Origin: Thermodesulfobacterium thermophilum DSM 1276
Lineage (GTDB): Bacteria; Desulfobacterota; Thermodesulfobacteria; Thermodesulfobacteriales; Thermodesulfobacteriaceae
Reading direction: 5' to 3'
Assembly (NCBI RefSeq): GCF_000421605.1
Contig: NZ_ATXI01000002.1
Coordinates: 93,795 to 157,794, forward strand
DNA: 64,000 bases
Positions 1 through 7,984 of this stretch are shown piece after piece. The notes below the pieces were generated by a model. That model saw only the letters and a program-made list of their open reading frames with translations. It searched no databases and was not told the DNA's origin. The position numbers and the translations under genes were made by a program. The first letter of the stretch is position 1. Every line of letters starts with the position of its first letter.

Positions 1-110
1 TCATTTGCATAAGGACCTTTAGAGGCTGCTGCCCTACAATGCACACAATCTAAATTACAACTTCTGGTAAGTTCCCAGGCAATAAGCCTTGGCTTAAATG
101 TTTTTTCCAT
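1..110 (-). CDS. Radical SAM protein, N-terminal fragment (cut by window edge)
   Basis: Only the first 36 codons are in the window; the gene runs off the left edge. The translation begins MEKTFKPRLIAWELTRSCNL and continues into DCVHCRAAA, giving the CX3CX2C motif that binds the radical SAM 4Fe-4S cluster. The run from the Trp-Glu-Leu-Thr-Arg-Ser-Cys segment to the Cys-Arg-Ala-Ala-Ala segment is typical of the AhbC/AhbD/NirJ group of SPASM-type enzymes acting in alternative heme or heme d1 synthesis, but too little is visible to assign one. It starts 11 bp after the metallophosphoesterase stop, so it is probably the last visible gene of the fur operon. Confidence 0.75.
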   Translation of the reverse strand, partial: MEKTFKPRLIAWELTRSCNLDCVHCRAAASKGPYAN

Positions 111-121
111 CCTTTTTACCC

Positions 122-1288
122 TCACATTTTATATCTTTCTCGTAAAAGAACTGCTCTACCTTCAGGCTGCTTTTCATTTTTTATGTTTATTAGTTCTATG
201 ATAACCACATCAGGAGGAGTTAAAAACCTCATAGGAGGGCCTCCGGTCCCAACCCCTTTTGATACAAAAAGATAAGACCCCTTTCCCAAATATTTTAATC
301 CCCTATCAGTTTCGTATAAAAGTTTAACCAAAAAAGAGCCTATTCCTTTATATAGTCCTCCGTGGGTATGACCAGAAAGCATAAGGTTAAAACATCCGAT
401 GGTTTCTTTTTGAACCACCGGTTGATGTTTTAAAACTAACACAAACTTATCTCGAGGGATTTTACACAAAAAAGTGTTTTCATCAAAACCTGGACTACAG
501 GCTTTATAATAACGACAATCTCTATCGTCAAGACCAACTAAAACCAAAAAACTTCCTACTATCTCTGTTTCGTCTTTTAATACCTTAAACCCTGACTTTT
601 CTATAAACTCTAAAGCCTGTTTCCAGCCTCTGTAGTATTCATGATTTCCCATCACCGCATACTTTCCAAGAGGTGCGGTGATTTTAGCTAATTCTTCTAC
701 CAGATGGTCCTTTTTTCTCATGTTTCCATCAACTAAATCTCCGGTATTTACTATCAGATCTGGTTTTTCCTTTTCCCAGACTTTTTTAACCAGTTCAATC
801 TTTTCTTGACCCAAAAAAGGCCCTAAATGCAGGTCAGAGATCTGCATGATCTTAACCTGACTTGCTTGAAGAGGAAGTTTATCTGTTCTTATCTGAAGCC
901 TTATAACCTCTAAACCAAGGGTTTCATAGTAACTGTATGCAGAAAACCCTAAGGCTAAAGGAACGGCACCTAACAAAATCTTTTTTGAAGTAAGGGCTTC
1001 CCAGCGAAAAACGATCTTTATTAAGTCAAAAACTACACAAAAAACGCAAAGATAAAGCACAAAACCGATCCACATAAGCACCAAAAAAGCCAACCACTTA
1101 GAAAATAGAGGGTCTAAATATTGGTCAGCATACCTTATTAAAACCGGAGAGAATACAAGTAGGCTAAACAAAAAAACAAAAAATTTACGGAGATTACGTC
1201 TTTTAACTAAGGGCCTAATCTTAGTAAGATAAAGATAGAGATAAATCAGAGAAAATACAGTAAAAAAGACTAAAAGAAACCAGAACAT
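122..1288 (-). CDS. Membrane-anchored metallophosphoesterase (YkuE/YaeI-like)
   Basis: Calcineurin-like phosphoesterase with about four hydrophobic segments in the first 130 residues, then the catalytic domain. Visible metal-binding motifs are ISDLHLG (near residue 149), NTGDLVDG, MGNHEYY and LSGHTHGG, the standard D-x-H / GD-x-x-D / GNH-E / GH-x-H set. The family includes UDP-2,3-diacylglucosamine hydrolase-like enzymes and B. subtilis YkuE, so the substrate could be a phospholipid or lipid-A intermediate, but the sequence does not fix it. The catalytic domain follows the last membrane segment. It lies 12 bp downstream of pstS in the same orientation. Family confident, substrate unknown. Confidence 0.88.
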   Translation of the reverse strand: MFWFLLVFFTVFSLIYLYLYLTKIRPLVKRRNLRKFFVFLFSLLVFSPVLIRYADQYLDPLFSKWLAFLVLMWIGFVLYLCVFCVVFDLIKIVFRWEALTSKKILLGAVPLALGFSAYSYYETLGLEVIRLQIRTDKLPLQASQVKIMQISDLHLGPFLGQEKIELVKKVWEKEKPDLIVNTGDLVDGNMRKKDHLVEELAKITAPLGKYAVMGNHEYYRGWKQALEFIEKSGFKVLKDETEIVGSFLVLVGLDDRDCRYYKACSPGFDENTFLCKIPRDKFVLVLKHQPVVQKETIGCFNLMLSGHTHGGLYKGIGSFLVKLLYETDRGLKYLGKGSYLFVSKGVGTGGPPMRFLTPPDVVIIELINIKNEKQPEGRAVLLRERYKM

Positions 1289-1300
1289 AAAATCAAAATT

Positions 1301-2344
1301 TTATGGTTTTATCCCGTTTTCCTCCCAGTATTTATAAATTTTAGCTTTTACCTCTTCTGGAAGAGGAACATAAGCAAGCCTCACTGCTATAGCATCACCC
1401 TGTTTAAAGGCCCATTCAAAGAATTTAACCACTTCTTTGTTGACCTCCCCTTTCTCCTTAGATAGAAGGATATAGGTTAACCCTGCAATAGGCCAGGCTT
1501 TTTCTCCAGGGGCGTTGGTAATCCAAGCATAGAAATGTTTTTTTGGGTCTAAGTCTGCAGACTTAGCAGCTTCTTTAAAGGATTCTTCAGAAGGGGTAAC
1601 CACAGCCCCTGAGGCATTTTTTAAACTTACCATAGAAAGTTTATTCTGTATAGCGTAAGCATACTCTACGTATCCAATCGTATAAGGGGTCTTTTTTACA
1701 TAGTTAGAAACTCCTTCATTTCCTTTAGCACCTATTCCCGTTTTCCAGCTTACAGAAGTGCCTGTGCCTACCTCCTTCTTCCATTCAGGACATACCTGAG
1801 AAAGATAATGAGTAAATATGGCTGTAGTACCTGACCCATCAGCCCTATAAACCACTAAAATTTCTTTATCTGGTAAAACCAAATCAGGGTTAAGTTTCTT
1901 TATCTCTGGATCGTTAAACTTTTTAATCTTACCTAAAAAGATATAACATAAAGTCTTTCCATCTAAAACCAGACTTTTTTCTTTAATATCCGGAATATTC
2001 ACTACTGGAACCACCCCTCCAATAACCGTAGGAAATTGAATAAGTTTGTTTTCTTCCACCTCTTTAGGAGTTAAAGGCTTGTCAGTAGCGCCAAAATCAA
2101 CGGTTTTTTCGATAATCTGTCTTATACCTCCTCCAGACCCTATAGATTGATAGTTTATCTTAATACCGGTAGACTTATAGTATTCGTTTGCCCAGTTAGC
2201 ATAAAGAATGTAAGGGAAACTTGCCCCTGCTCCGTTAATGAATTTAGAGGGCTTGGCAGGCTTTTCCCCTCCCCCTTTACAACCATAAAGACCTAAAAGT
2301 ACCACCCAAACAAAAAAAAGTCCTAATAAGGATTTTATCTTCAT
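1301..2344 (-). CDS. pstS: PstS-type phosphate-binding lipoprotein
   Basis: Periplasmic substrate-binding protein of the phosphate ABC transporter. The N-terminus is a lipoprotein signal with lipobox LYGC (Cys22), followed by a Gly/Lys-rich linker. Phosphate-binding loops of the PstS family are visible: GAGASFPYILYANW near residue 40, SIGSGGG near 67 and RADGSGTT near 168. Length (347 aa) is normal. The start codon is preceded by AGGGGGT and overlaps the stop of the upstream PilZ-OPRT gene as ATGA, indicating translational coupling. No pstC, pstA or pstB follows; the next genes are a phosphoesterase and a radical SAM gene, so the permease must lie elsewhere. Confidence 0.93.
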   Translation of the reverse strand: MKIKSLLGLFFVWVVLLGLYGCKGGGEKPAKPSKFINGAGASFPYILYANWANEYYKSTGIKINYQSIGSGGGIRQIIEKTVDFGATDKPLTPKEVEENKLIQFPTVIGGVVPVVNIPDIKEKSLVLDGKTLCYIFLGKIKKFNDPEIKKLNPDLVLPDKEILVVYRADGSGTTAIFTHYLSQVCPEWKKEVGTGTSVSWKTGIGAKGNEGVSNYVKKTPYTIGYVEYAYAIQNKLSMVSLKNASGAVVTPSEESFKEAAKSADLDPKKHFYAWITNAPGEKAWPIAGLTYILLSKEKGEVNKEVVKFFEWAFKQGDAIAVRLAYVPLPEEVKAKIYKYWEENGIKP

Positions 2345-3309
2345 AAGCTTACCCCCTGCATCTTTCTTTCATAAGCCTTAATGATTTCAGAGAAGGTAAA
2401 AATTGGCATGAATTCATATCCCTTCTCTTCTATTTTTTCCTTACCTCCTTCTTCTCGGTCAACCAACGCCATAACCTTTACTATCTTGATATTTTCCTTT
2501 TCCAAGGCCTCTATAGCCTTTATCACAGACCCCCCGGTAGTAACCACATCTTCTACCAAAACAACCTCCATGCCAGGCGAAACATTTCCCTCTATTTGTT
2601 TAGAGGTCCCATATTTTTTAGGTTCCTTCCTGATCAAAAGTCCTTCTAAAGGATAATCCTCTTCCTGTGCCTTAGAAAGAACAGCACAAACTATAGGGTC
2701 AGCCCCTATACTCATACCTGCAACTCCATCGACCCCAAGAAACCTTATTTCTTGCCAGAAGGCACAACCTATTAACTCAAAGCTCTTAGAATAAAGGGTA
2801 ACCTTTCTGCAGTCTAAGTAATAAGGACTTTCTTTTCCGCTTGCTAAAACAAAAGGCTTATCTGGAGAATAAAGAAAAGCCCTTTCTAAAATAAACTCTA
2901 AAAGGGCATCCCTCTTGGCTTTTATACAGATTTCAATGACACTCTGCACTAAAGGATGAGCTTTCCCTAAAAACCTTCTTAGTTCCTTAAACGCTTTATC
3001 TTCAGAAGGAAGGTTATAATAAATCAAATTTTTTAGATGTTCAAAGCTTTCTGGAGAAATATAGGTAAACTTTATTCCAAACCCTTGTCCTGGAACCGTC
3101 CTAACAACTATTCCTTTGATAAAAATCTTTACTTCAGGGCTTAAAAACAAAACCAATACCACCTCTTTATCAAGGTCAGGGCAGAAATCACTTTCTAAGA
3201 ATACCCCTCCATAGCTTATGTCTTTAATCTTTGCTGAGTAACTTGCGTTTCCTATCAAAAACTCCACATCTACTGGGATGGGAATACGGGTGAATTGACG
3301 TTTTTCCAT
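2341..3309 (-). CDS. pyrE: PilZ domain fused to orotate phosphoribosyltransferase
   Basis: Two-domain protein. Residues about 1-95 form a PilZ domain with an intact c-di-GMP signature: RQFTR (RxxxR) followed by DISYGG (DxSxxG). After a helical linker, residues about 130-315 are OPRT, which joins orotate and PRPP to make OMP in pyrimidine synthesis. The PRPP-binding loop VVLVEDVVTTGGS, the ASGKESPYYLDCRK substrate region and the IRKEPKKYGT loop are all present. I chose the start at 3309 because its ATG overlaps the feoA stop as TGATG and has GGTGGGG upstream; an ATG five codons earlier also exists. Stand-alone PyrE is about 190-210 aa, so the 120-residue N-terminal extension is real. Domain calls are firm; c-di-GMP control is inferred. 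Confidence 0.9.
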   Translation of the reverse strand: MEKRQFTRIPIPVDVEFLIGNASYSAKIKDISYGGVFLESDFCPDLDKEVVLVLFLSPEVKIFIKGIVVRTVPGQGFGIKFTYISPESFEHLKNLIYYNLPSEDKAFKELRRFLGKAHPLVQSVIEICIKAKRDALLEFILERAFLYSPDKPFVLASGKESPYYLDCRKVTLYSKSFELIGCAFWQEIRFLGVDGVAGMSIGADPIVCAVLSKAQEEDYPLEGLLIRKEPKKYGTSKQIEGNVSPGMEVVLVEDVVTTGGSVIKAIEALEKENIKIVKVMALVDREEGGKEKIEEKGYEFMPIFTFSEIIKAYERKMQGVSL

Positions 3310-3596
3310 CAGAGCCAACCCCACCTATGCTTTTTTTTCTTACAAGGCTTACATTCACATTCGGGCTTAACTACTTTACCTAAAAGATCTACCACTATAT
3401 TCTTAGCTATGTCAAAACTTATAACCACTCTGGACGTATCGTTTTTAAGTAAAAAATTCCTTCCCCAGACCCTTAAGACCTCAAACACATCTCCTTTTCT
3501 TAATCCCATCGCCTCTATTTTTTTTATTATAGCATCTTCTCCTAAAAATTCCTCTATCTTTACCTTATCACCACATTTAGCCTCTACCAATAACAT
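3309..3596 (-). CDS. feoA: FeoA-domain protein
   Basis: Small SH3-like FeoA protein, about 95 aa, the accessory factor of the FeoB ferrous-iron transporter. The core from MLLVEAKCGDKV to DIAKNIVVDLLG fits the family, including the AMGLRKGDVFEVLR stretch. A Cys/Lys-rich tail (CECKPCKKKKH) follows and might bind metal. A longer frame reaches 3656 but overlaps fur; the start at 3596 has a strong AGAGGGGG ribosome site about 10 bases upstream. It sits between fur and the PilZ-OPRT gene. No feoB is in the window, so the partner transporter is elsewhere or the protein has another role. Confidence 0.85.
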   Translation of the reverse strand: MLLVEAKCGDKVKIEEFLGEDAIIKKIEAMGLRKGDVFEVLRVWGRNFLLKNDTSRVVISFDIAKNIVVDLLGKVVKPECECKPCKKKKHRWGWL

Positions 3597-3612
3597 AGAA
3601 AAAAAACCCCCT

Positions 3613-4047
3613 CTATTCCTTATACCTACAACGACTACATATCCCGAAAATTTCAAGATGGTAGGTCAGAGGAGAAAAAGAAATTTTCTTCATCTCCTTT
3701 TTTAAAAGCTCATCTAATTTATTTTCTACCATCTCTTCTACTTGGTTACACTTTATACAGATAAAATGTAAATGAGGCTTTTTTTTCAAGGTTACTTCAT
3801 AATAAGAACGACCACTTTGTCTGTAAACTTCTTGAATATAACCCCCTTCTATCAAAAGAGGAATGGTTCTATAAACTGAAGCTTTAGAAATTTTATGTCC
3901 CTTGTTCTTTAGACTAAGATATATATCCTCCACATCAAAATGGTCAGAATAACTTAAAACTTCTTTAAATATCTCTTCTCTTTCTGGGGTATATTTTAAC
4001 CCCTTAGACTTGATAAATCTGCGAAAAGTTTCCACCTCTTCTAACAT
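3613..4047 (-). CDS. fur: Fur-family metalloregulator
   Basis: Ferric-uptake-regulator family repressor, 144 aa. The winged-helix DNA-binding half includes KYTPEREEIFKEVL and KASVYRTIPLLIEGGYI; the dimerisation half carries the metal-site HLHFICIKC and a C-terminal CSRC pair. It heads a co-directional operon with feoA, PilZ-OPRT, pstS and a phosphoesterase, which points to an iron- or peroxide-responsive (Fur/PerR) role. TGGAG precedes the ATG by about nine bases. A 7-1-7 inverted repeat just upstream could serve autoregulation. Fur, PerR and Zur cannot be separated reliably by eye; the feoA neighbour favours Fur. Confidence 0.88.
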   Translation of the reverse strand: MLEEVETFRRFIKSKGLKYTPEREEIFKEVLSYSDHFDVEDIYLSLKNKGHKISKASVYRTIPLLIEGGYIQEVYRQSGRSYYEVTLKKKPHLHFICIKCNQVEEMVENKLDELLKKEMKKISFSPLTYHLEIFGICSRCRYKE

Positions 4048-4067
4048 GAAACAAACTCCATATTATT

Positions 4068-4082
4068 TGATTTTCAAATTCA
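4068..4082. promoter_or_regulatory. Candidate Fur box upstream of fur
   Basis: TGATTTTCAAATTCA is a 7-1-7 inverted repeat matching six of seven positions between arms, and resembles the classic TGATAAT-N-ATTATCA Fur/PerR operator. It ends about 20 bp upstream of the fur start codon, the usual place for an autoregulatory operator. The surroundings are very AT-rich, so a chance match is possible. Confidence 0.45.
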
Positions 4083-4204
4083 ATTAATAAATAATAATTA
4101 CCAAAACCTAAGATGTCAAGCCCCAGCATCATCCCCCATTTTGCCGATAGAAAATAAAAATAATCTCCCACATCCTCTTTTAACCTCAATAATTATAAAT
4201 TCCT

Positions 4205-4729
4205 CTTTCAGATCCCTCTCCTGTTTTGGAACGATTTACCAACCTTCCAGGTGCCATATTTAAGGAAAGACATGAAAGTCAACAATGATCTGTCTACATT
4301 TCAGGAACTCACAAAGATCGTATAGTCTTAGGTGCTCAGGCTGACACAGTTTGGCATGATTTGAATTGTATCATTTTATAAATCCTACGTAGAAGTGGTC
4401 ACTCTTTGCTTATTACAGATGAAAAGGAACTTGGACCAATAGGTAGGCATTTCTTAATAGAATGTTGTCTTGATATTGCTGAGGAACTGAAAAACTCGCA
4501 TTAATTCATGGTACAGTTTGACAGAAAAAACTTCTGCGATTTTGAATGCTATAACGTAGGAATAGATGACTTCAGAGATTATATAAAATTAAAAAACCGG
4601 ATATGAACACTAAATTACATCAGGTTATACAGATATCGTAATTCTTTGCCGCAATATTAATATTTGTGGAGTTAATCTTAGAATAGGATTTAAAGATGAA
4701 CATACCTCAAACGAATATTATAATTAAAT
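4205..4729 (+). pseudogene. Degraded zinc-peptidase-like gene (M28/M20-like)
   Basis: No intact frame exists, yet protein-like stretches run along the plus strand. From about 4210 one frame reads DPSPVLERFTNLPGAIFKER, hits a TGA, resumes with SGTHKDRIVLGAQADTVWHD, hits a TAA, then reads SLLITDEKELGPIGRHFL and ends near 4504. About 4636-4727 another frame reads GYTDIVILCRN and then NLRIGFKDEHTSNEYYN. The order of a GxxxDxV-like segment, a T-D-x-(E)-E-x-G-like segment and a late GIG(F/Y)xxEHTxxEY-like segment resembles metallopeptidases of the M28/M20 fold. It is clearly dead; the family is tentative. Remaining sequence up to the tRNA shows no gene. Confidence 0.4.
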
Positions 4730-4917
4730 TCACTTGATATTGCGACAAAATGGCTCTCTAAAACCGATCTTCTCCATTTTCCTCTATTTTAACAAATTTT
4801 GTTATTCGTCCACCTTTCATCCATCAAACAAATCAATCTCGCTATTGCTAAATTGAATATTTTAACTTTATTTAAAATTAAAAATTAATTTGAACCTACA
4901 CAATTTAAAAACCTGCC

Positions 4918-4945
4918 TTGACAAAAAAAGAGAAAAGAGTAAATT
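4918..4945 (+). promoter_or_regulatory. Promoter of tRNA-Lys
   Basis: TTGACA (perfect -35) is separated by 16 bp from TAAATT (-10), which lies about 17 bp before the mature tRNA 5' end. The same elements, with 17-bp spacing, are kept in the inverted copy near 11255-11282. Confidence 0.6.
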
Positions 4946-4961
4946 TAAAAATATCATCTCT

Positions 4962-5034
4962 GGGCCGTTAGCTCAAACGGTAGAGCAATGGACTCTTAAT
5001 CCATAGGTTGGAGGTTCGAGTCCTCCACGGCCCA
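4962..5034 (+). tRNA. tRNA-Lys (anticodon CUU)
   Basis: A 73-nt cloverleaf including the discriminator base. The acceptor stem GGGCCGT pairs fully with ACGGCCC, followed by discriminator A. The D-arm keeps the GG pair (4979-4980), the anticodon stem ATGGA/TCCAT encloses loop CTCTTAA (anticodon CTT, reading AAG), and the T-arm contains GGTTCGAGTCC. CCA is not encoded. A diverged second copy lies on the opposite strand at 11165-11237. Confidence 0.95.
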
Positions 5035-5070
5035 TTTTTCTTAAGCTATTCAATCACATTCTCTAATAAT

Positions 5071-5871
5071 TTAGTTGTCATCATAAATCTGTCCTTTATT
5101 AAACTCAAAAACCCTTAAAGTATTTTCTAAACTATTTTTCTTGCAAAACTTTTTAACATCAGCCCAAGAAATATAACCCCAATTTTCTATTCCCCAGTCT
5201 TTATTTTTACTGAATCTATAATTTTTCAAGGTTTCCTGATAAAATCTATTAAGCTCTGAAGTTTTACTTGGAACCAAAGCTACAAATAATGCTTCTTTAC
5301 TATATGGAAGTAATAGTTCTGTTGCTGTTAAAACCACCTCGTTATTCCCAATTTTTCTGGGCAAACACTTTTTATGAGTTCTTTTATCTTGTTTTGATAA
5401 ACATTCTGGGAAAACTACTCCTTCTTTTAATTGTTTTATACCTCCAGTTTGTAAAGCTTGAACCATTTTGACTTTAAAGTATAATTGAACAAACAAATTT
5501 GATCTTGATGAAGAACTTTTAGAGATTTTAGATGCCTCTTGATTATTTTCAATAAATAATGCTTCAAACTTATCAAACTCATCTTTTATATTCCAAGACG
5601 ATTTTTGAAAAGTTTTTACTTTTGCTTCAATAAAAATAACTTGCTTTTTATCTTGATTATCAAGCAAAAGAACCACATCTGCATCGCCAAAATCAGAGAA
5701 AGATTGCTCAATTAATATTTTTGCTTCGGATATTTGAAAATCGACAGTTCGATATGGAAAAGACATCAAAGATAAAAACTGGTTAAGAAGATTTATACTT
5801 TTCTGAGAATACTTTATCTCATAAAATAGTGAATTAATAATGCCTCTTTCTGAGTACCCTATAATTTCCAT
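5071..5871 (-). CDS. Lone protein with PD-(D/E)XK nuclease-like motif
   Basis: A 266-aa protein I do not recognise by name. Residues about 60-88 carry a restriction-endonuclease-fold signature: FGDADVVLLL, then VIFIEAKVKTF, so Asp63/Asp65, Glu82 and Lys84 match the D...ExK metal site of the PD-(D/E)XK superfamily. The C-terminal third has aromatic motifs (DWGIENWGYISW) but no known domain. There is no methyltransferase partner and no signal peptide. It sits alone beside the tRNA-Lys gene among transposon debris, and its AT content is high, suggesting acquisition. It may be a defence or DNA-repair nuclease; other metal-dependent roles are possible. Confidence 0.55.
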   Translation of the reverse strand: MEIIGYSERGIINSLFYEIKYSQKSINLLNQFLSLMSFPYRTVDFQISEAKILIEQSFSDFGDADVVLLLDNQDKKQVIFIEAKVKTFQKSSWNIKDEFDKFEALFIENNQEASKISKSSSSRSNLFVQLYFKVKMVQALQTGGIKQLKEGVVFPECLSKQDKRTHKKCLPRKIGNNEVVLTATELLLPYSKEALFVALVPSKTSELNRFYQETLKNYRFSKNKDWGIENWGYISWADVKKFCKKNSLENTLRVFEFNKGQIYDDN

Positions 5872-6060
5872 TTCTCCTCCTTCTTAATTCTAAGTTTATC
5901 TTTATCATTTTTACCAAAAAGGGAGCCCTTTACCCCTAAAATTTAGACACAATTAATGAAGCACTACCGCCGATATATTAGAAATTTATATTCTTTCATG
6001 TTTTCCCATTTTTTAATCTGTCTAAACAATTTATAAATAATTCTATGCCTTTACCTGGTT

Positions 6061-6231
6061 CAAACAGAGATTATAGCGCCTGACAATATACAAGCAGAAA
6101 AACAGACAGCCAAGATGACTTAAGGAATTTCTTGGATATAAACCCATCCTTACGGCATTTAAAGAGAAACCTTTGATAGTCTATCATGAATTTAAAGAAG
6201 GCAATAGGAATGATTGGCATGTAAGGCAAGG
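6061..6231 (+). pseudogene. IS1380-type transposase fragment
   Basis: Two short frames joined by a frameshift near 6121 read IIAPDNIQAEKQTAKMT and then KEFLGYKPILTAFKEKPLIV with YHEFKEGN following. This matches the DDE region of IS1380-like transposases (an ExxKxxAKxTYKGxxGYxPxLAF segment followed by EFRxGN). Both ends are missing and no inverted repeats were seen, so only a decayed internal piece remains. The rest of 5872-6570 shows no gene. Confidence 0.5.
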
Positions 6232-6569
6232 CAGTTAGTTTTGAAGGTTGGGGTGGGGGTTGACAGGTTAAGTGAAAGTTTTTGAACATAAAAACACGTT
6301 TAGAGAAGTTAAATGGATTGATGTAAAAGGAGGGATAGTAGAGTTTATATTTGTGTAGATTAAGAGGAGGATAAAGGGAAATACGTTTAGAATTAGGGGA
6401 AAAAAGATTGAGAGAAGTAGTTTACAGGTAAAAAATGGAATAGATTTTATATGAGAAATGAGAAAAAACTATAAAAATTAACTAAGCAATATGATTTTTA
6501 AGTCTAAAGATTACAGAAAGATTTTTTATTTTATTCTCTATCGGCAAATTTGGGGGGAGAAAAGCTTCC

Positions 6570-6597
6570 TTGAGTTTTTGAAAATATGGGTTATATT
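6570..6597 (+). promoter_or_regulatory. Candidate rpmE-prfA promoter
   Basis: TTGAGT and TATATT are spaced by 16 bp and end about 39 bp upstream of the rpmE start codon. The -10 hexamer lies inside the inverted repeat at 6578-6602. Confidence 0.45.
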
Positions 6598-6602
6598 TTC
6601 AA
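6578..6602. promoter_or_regulatory. Perfect inverted repeat over the rpmE promoter
   Basis: TTGAAAATAT and ATATTTTCAA form perfect 10-bp arms around a 5-base centre (GGGTT). The element covers the putative -10 region, as an operator would. There is no T-run that would make it a terminator for the upstream debris. The binding protein is unknown. Confidence 0.5.
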
Positions 6603-6635
6603 AATTAAATAAAATTTTTGGAGAGGTGTAAAGAG

Positions 6636-6857
6636 ATGAAAAAGGATATTCATCCAAAATACTATCCTGATGCAGTTATTAGGTGTGCTTGTGGTAATGA
6701 ACTAAGGGTAGGGTCTACTAAACCTGAAATTAAAGTAGAGATTTGCTCTAAGTGCCATCCCTTCTTTACCGGTGAGATGAAATTTGTTGATACTGAAGGA
6801 AGGATCGAAAAATTTATGAAAAAATACGCAAACTTTTATCAGAACCAAAGCAAATAA
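6636..6857 (+). CDS. rpmE: 50S ribosomal protein L31
   Basis: Ribosomal protein bL31, 73 aa from the chosen start. [11 protein letters not shown] is the family's usual N-terminus, and [11 protein letters not shown] with [10 protein letters not shown] provides the four cysteines of the zinc-binding (C+) form. A start six codons earlier is in frame, but the ATG at 6636 is preceded by GGAGAGGTG and matches homologues. It is followed two bases later by prfA, a common gene order in bacteria. A promoter and a perfect inverted repeat lie just upstream. Confidence 0.95.
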   Translation: MKKDIHPKYYPDAVIRCACGNELRVGSTKPEIKVEICSKCHPFFTGEMKFVDTEGRIEKFMKKYANFYQNQSK

Positions 6858-6859
6858 GT

Positions 6860-7963
6860 ATGAGTTTATCTAATCTTTATTTAACCAAACTGGAGACGAT
6901 AGAAAAGAAGTTTGAGGACTTGGCGGCTAAACTTTCAGACCCTGAAATTATTTCAGACCCCTCTGTTTATGCCAAGCTTGCCAAGGAACATTCCGAACTT
7001 ACAGAGATTGTATCTGCTTTTAAAGAATACAAAAAAGTTCTTAAGGAGATAGAAGAAAACAAAGCCATCATAGAAGAAGAAACTGACGAGGAACTGGTAG
7101 ATTTAGCTAAAGAAGAATTAAAGATTTTAGAAGAACGTTTAGAGGAACTGGAAAACTTGCTTCCCATACTTCTTCTTCCTAAGGATCCAAACGACGAAAA
7201 AAATGTTATCTTAGAAATCAGGGCTGGCGCAGGAGGAGAAGAGGCAGCTCTTTTTGCTGCTGAGCTCTTAAGGATGTACCAGAGGTATGCTGAAAGAAAA
7301 GGCTGGAAGTTTGAGGTCCTTGATGCCAACGACACCGGACTGGGTGGTTTTAAAGAAGTTGTGGCCAAAATAGAAGGAAAAGGGGCTTATTCTCGTCTAA
7401 AGTATGAAAGTGGGGTACATAGGGTACAAAGAGTACCTATTACTGAAAGTTCTGGAAGGATTCATACCTCTACGGTAACGGTAGCTGTTCTTCCTGAGGT
7501 AGACGAGGTCGATATCGACATCAACCCTGATGAGCTTAAGATTGAAACCATGCGTGCAAGTGGACATGGAGGACAACACGTAAACAAAACAGAAAGCGCG
7601 GTAAGGATTACCCATATTCCCACTGGCATCGTGGTCACCTGTCAAAACGAAAGAAGTCAGCATCAAAACAAAGCTACCGCGATGAAAATCTTAAGGGCCA
7701 AACTTTATGAGCTTGCTCAAAGGCAACAACATGAAAAAATCCAAAAAGAAAGAAAAGCTCAGGTAGGCACCGGAGAGCGCTGCGAAAAGATAAGAACCTA
7801 TAACTTTCCTCAAAACCGGGTCACTGACCATCGCGTCGGTATCACCATCTACAACTTGCCAGAGGTCCTTGACGGAGACTTAGACGAGTTTATAGATGCT
7901 CTGATTGCCCATCACAGAGCAGAAATGTTAAAACAAGAAGAAAGTCTCAGCATGGCAGCCTAA
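6860..7963 (+). CDS. prfA: Peptide chain release factor 1
   Basis: Release factor RF1, recognising UAA and UAG on the ribosome and triggering peptide release. The GGQ catalytic motif is in [18 protein letters not shown], and the anticodon-mimicking tripeptide is PIT (in RVPITES), which fits RF1 (PxT) and not RF2 (SPF). Length (367 aa) is normal. The N-terminal third is a coiled, Glu/Leu-rich domain. The gene starts two bases after the rpmE stop with only a weak ribosome site, suggesting coupled translation. No prmC follows. Confidence 0.97.
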   Translation: MSLSNLYLTKLETIEKKFEDLAAKLSDPEIISDPSVYAKLAKEHSELTEIVSAFKEYKKVLKEIEENKAIIEEETDEELVDLAKEELKILEERLEELENLLPILLLPKDPNDEKNVILEIRAGAGGEEAALFAAELLRMYQRYAERKGWKFEVLDANDTGLGGFKEVVAKIEGKGAYSRLKYESGVHRVQRVPITESSGRIHTSTVTVAVLPEVDEVDIDINPDELKIETMRASGHGGQHVNKTESAVRITHIPTGIVVTCQNERSQHQNKATAMKILRAKLYELAQRQQHEKIQKERKAQVGTGERCEKIRTYNFPQNRVTDHRVGITIYNLPEVLDGDLDEFIDALIAHHRAEMLKQEESLSMAA

Positions 7964-7984
7964 ACCCTCGATAAAAAGGGGCAT

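Larger units (their letters stand above)
4908..5036 (+). repeat. tRNA-Lys duplication unit, copy 1
   Basis: About 130 bp containing promoter, leader and tRNA-Lys(CUU) that recur in inverted orientation at 11163-11292 with only a few differences. Homology begins near AACCTGCCTTGACA and ends a few bases after the tRNA 3' end. Because the promoter is included, this is a gene duplication and not a tRNA-derived attachment site. Confidence 0.85.

Noticed and set aside
4004..4189. 61-codon minus-strand frame overlapping the fur start
   Set aside because: It covers the promoter and N-terminus of fur in another frame, with no conserved features.
4962..5034. tRNA-Lys as an integration (att) site bounding a 6-kb island
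   Set aside because: Attachment repeats are direct and involve the tRNA 3' part only. Here the repeat is inverted and includes the promoter, and no integrase is present.
6071..6289. 72-codon minus-strand frame
   Set aside because: It lies antisense to the clear IS1380-type transposase text and has no protein-like features.
7397..7666. Long antisense frame within prfA
   Set aside because: It is a shadow of the strongly conserved RF1 coding strand with no ribosome site or known domain.
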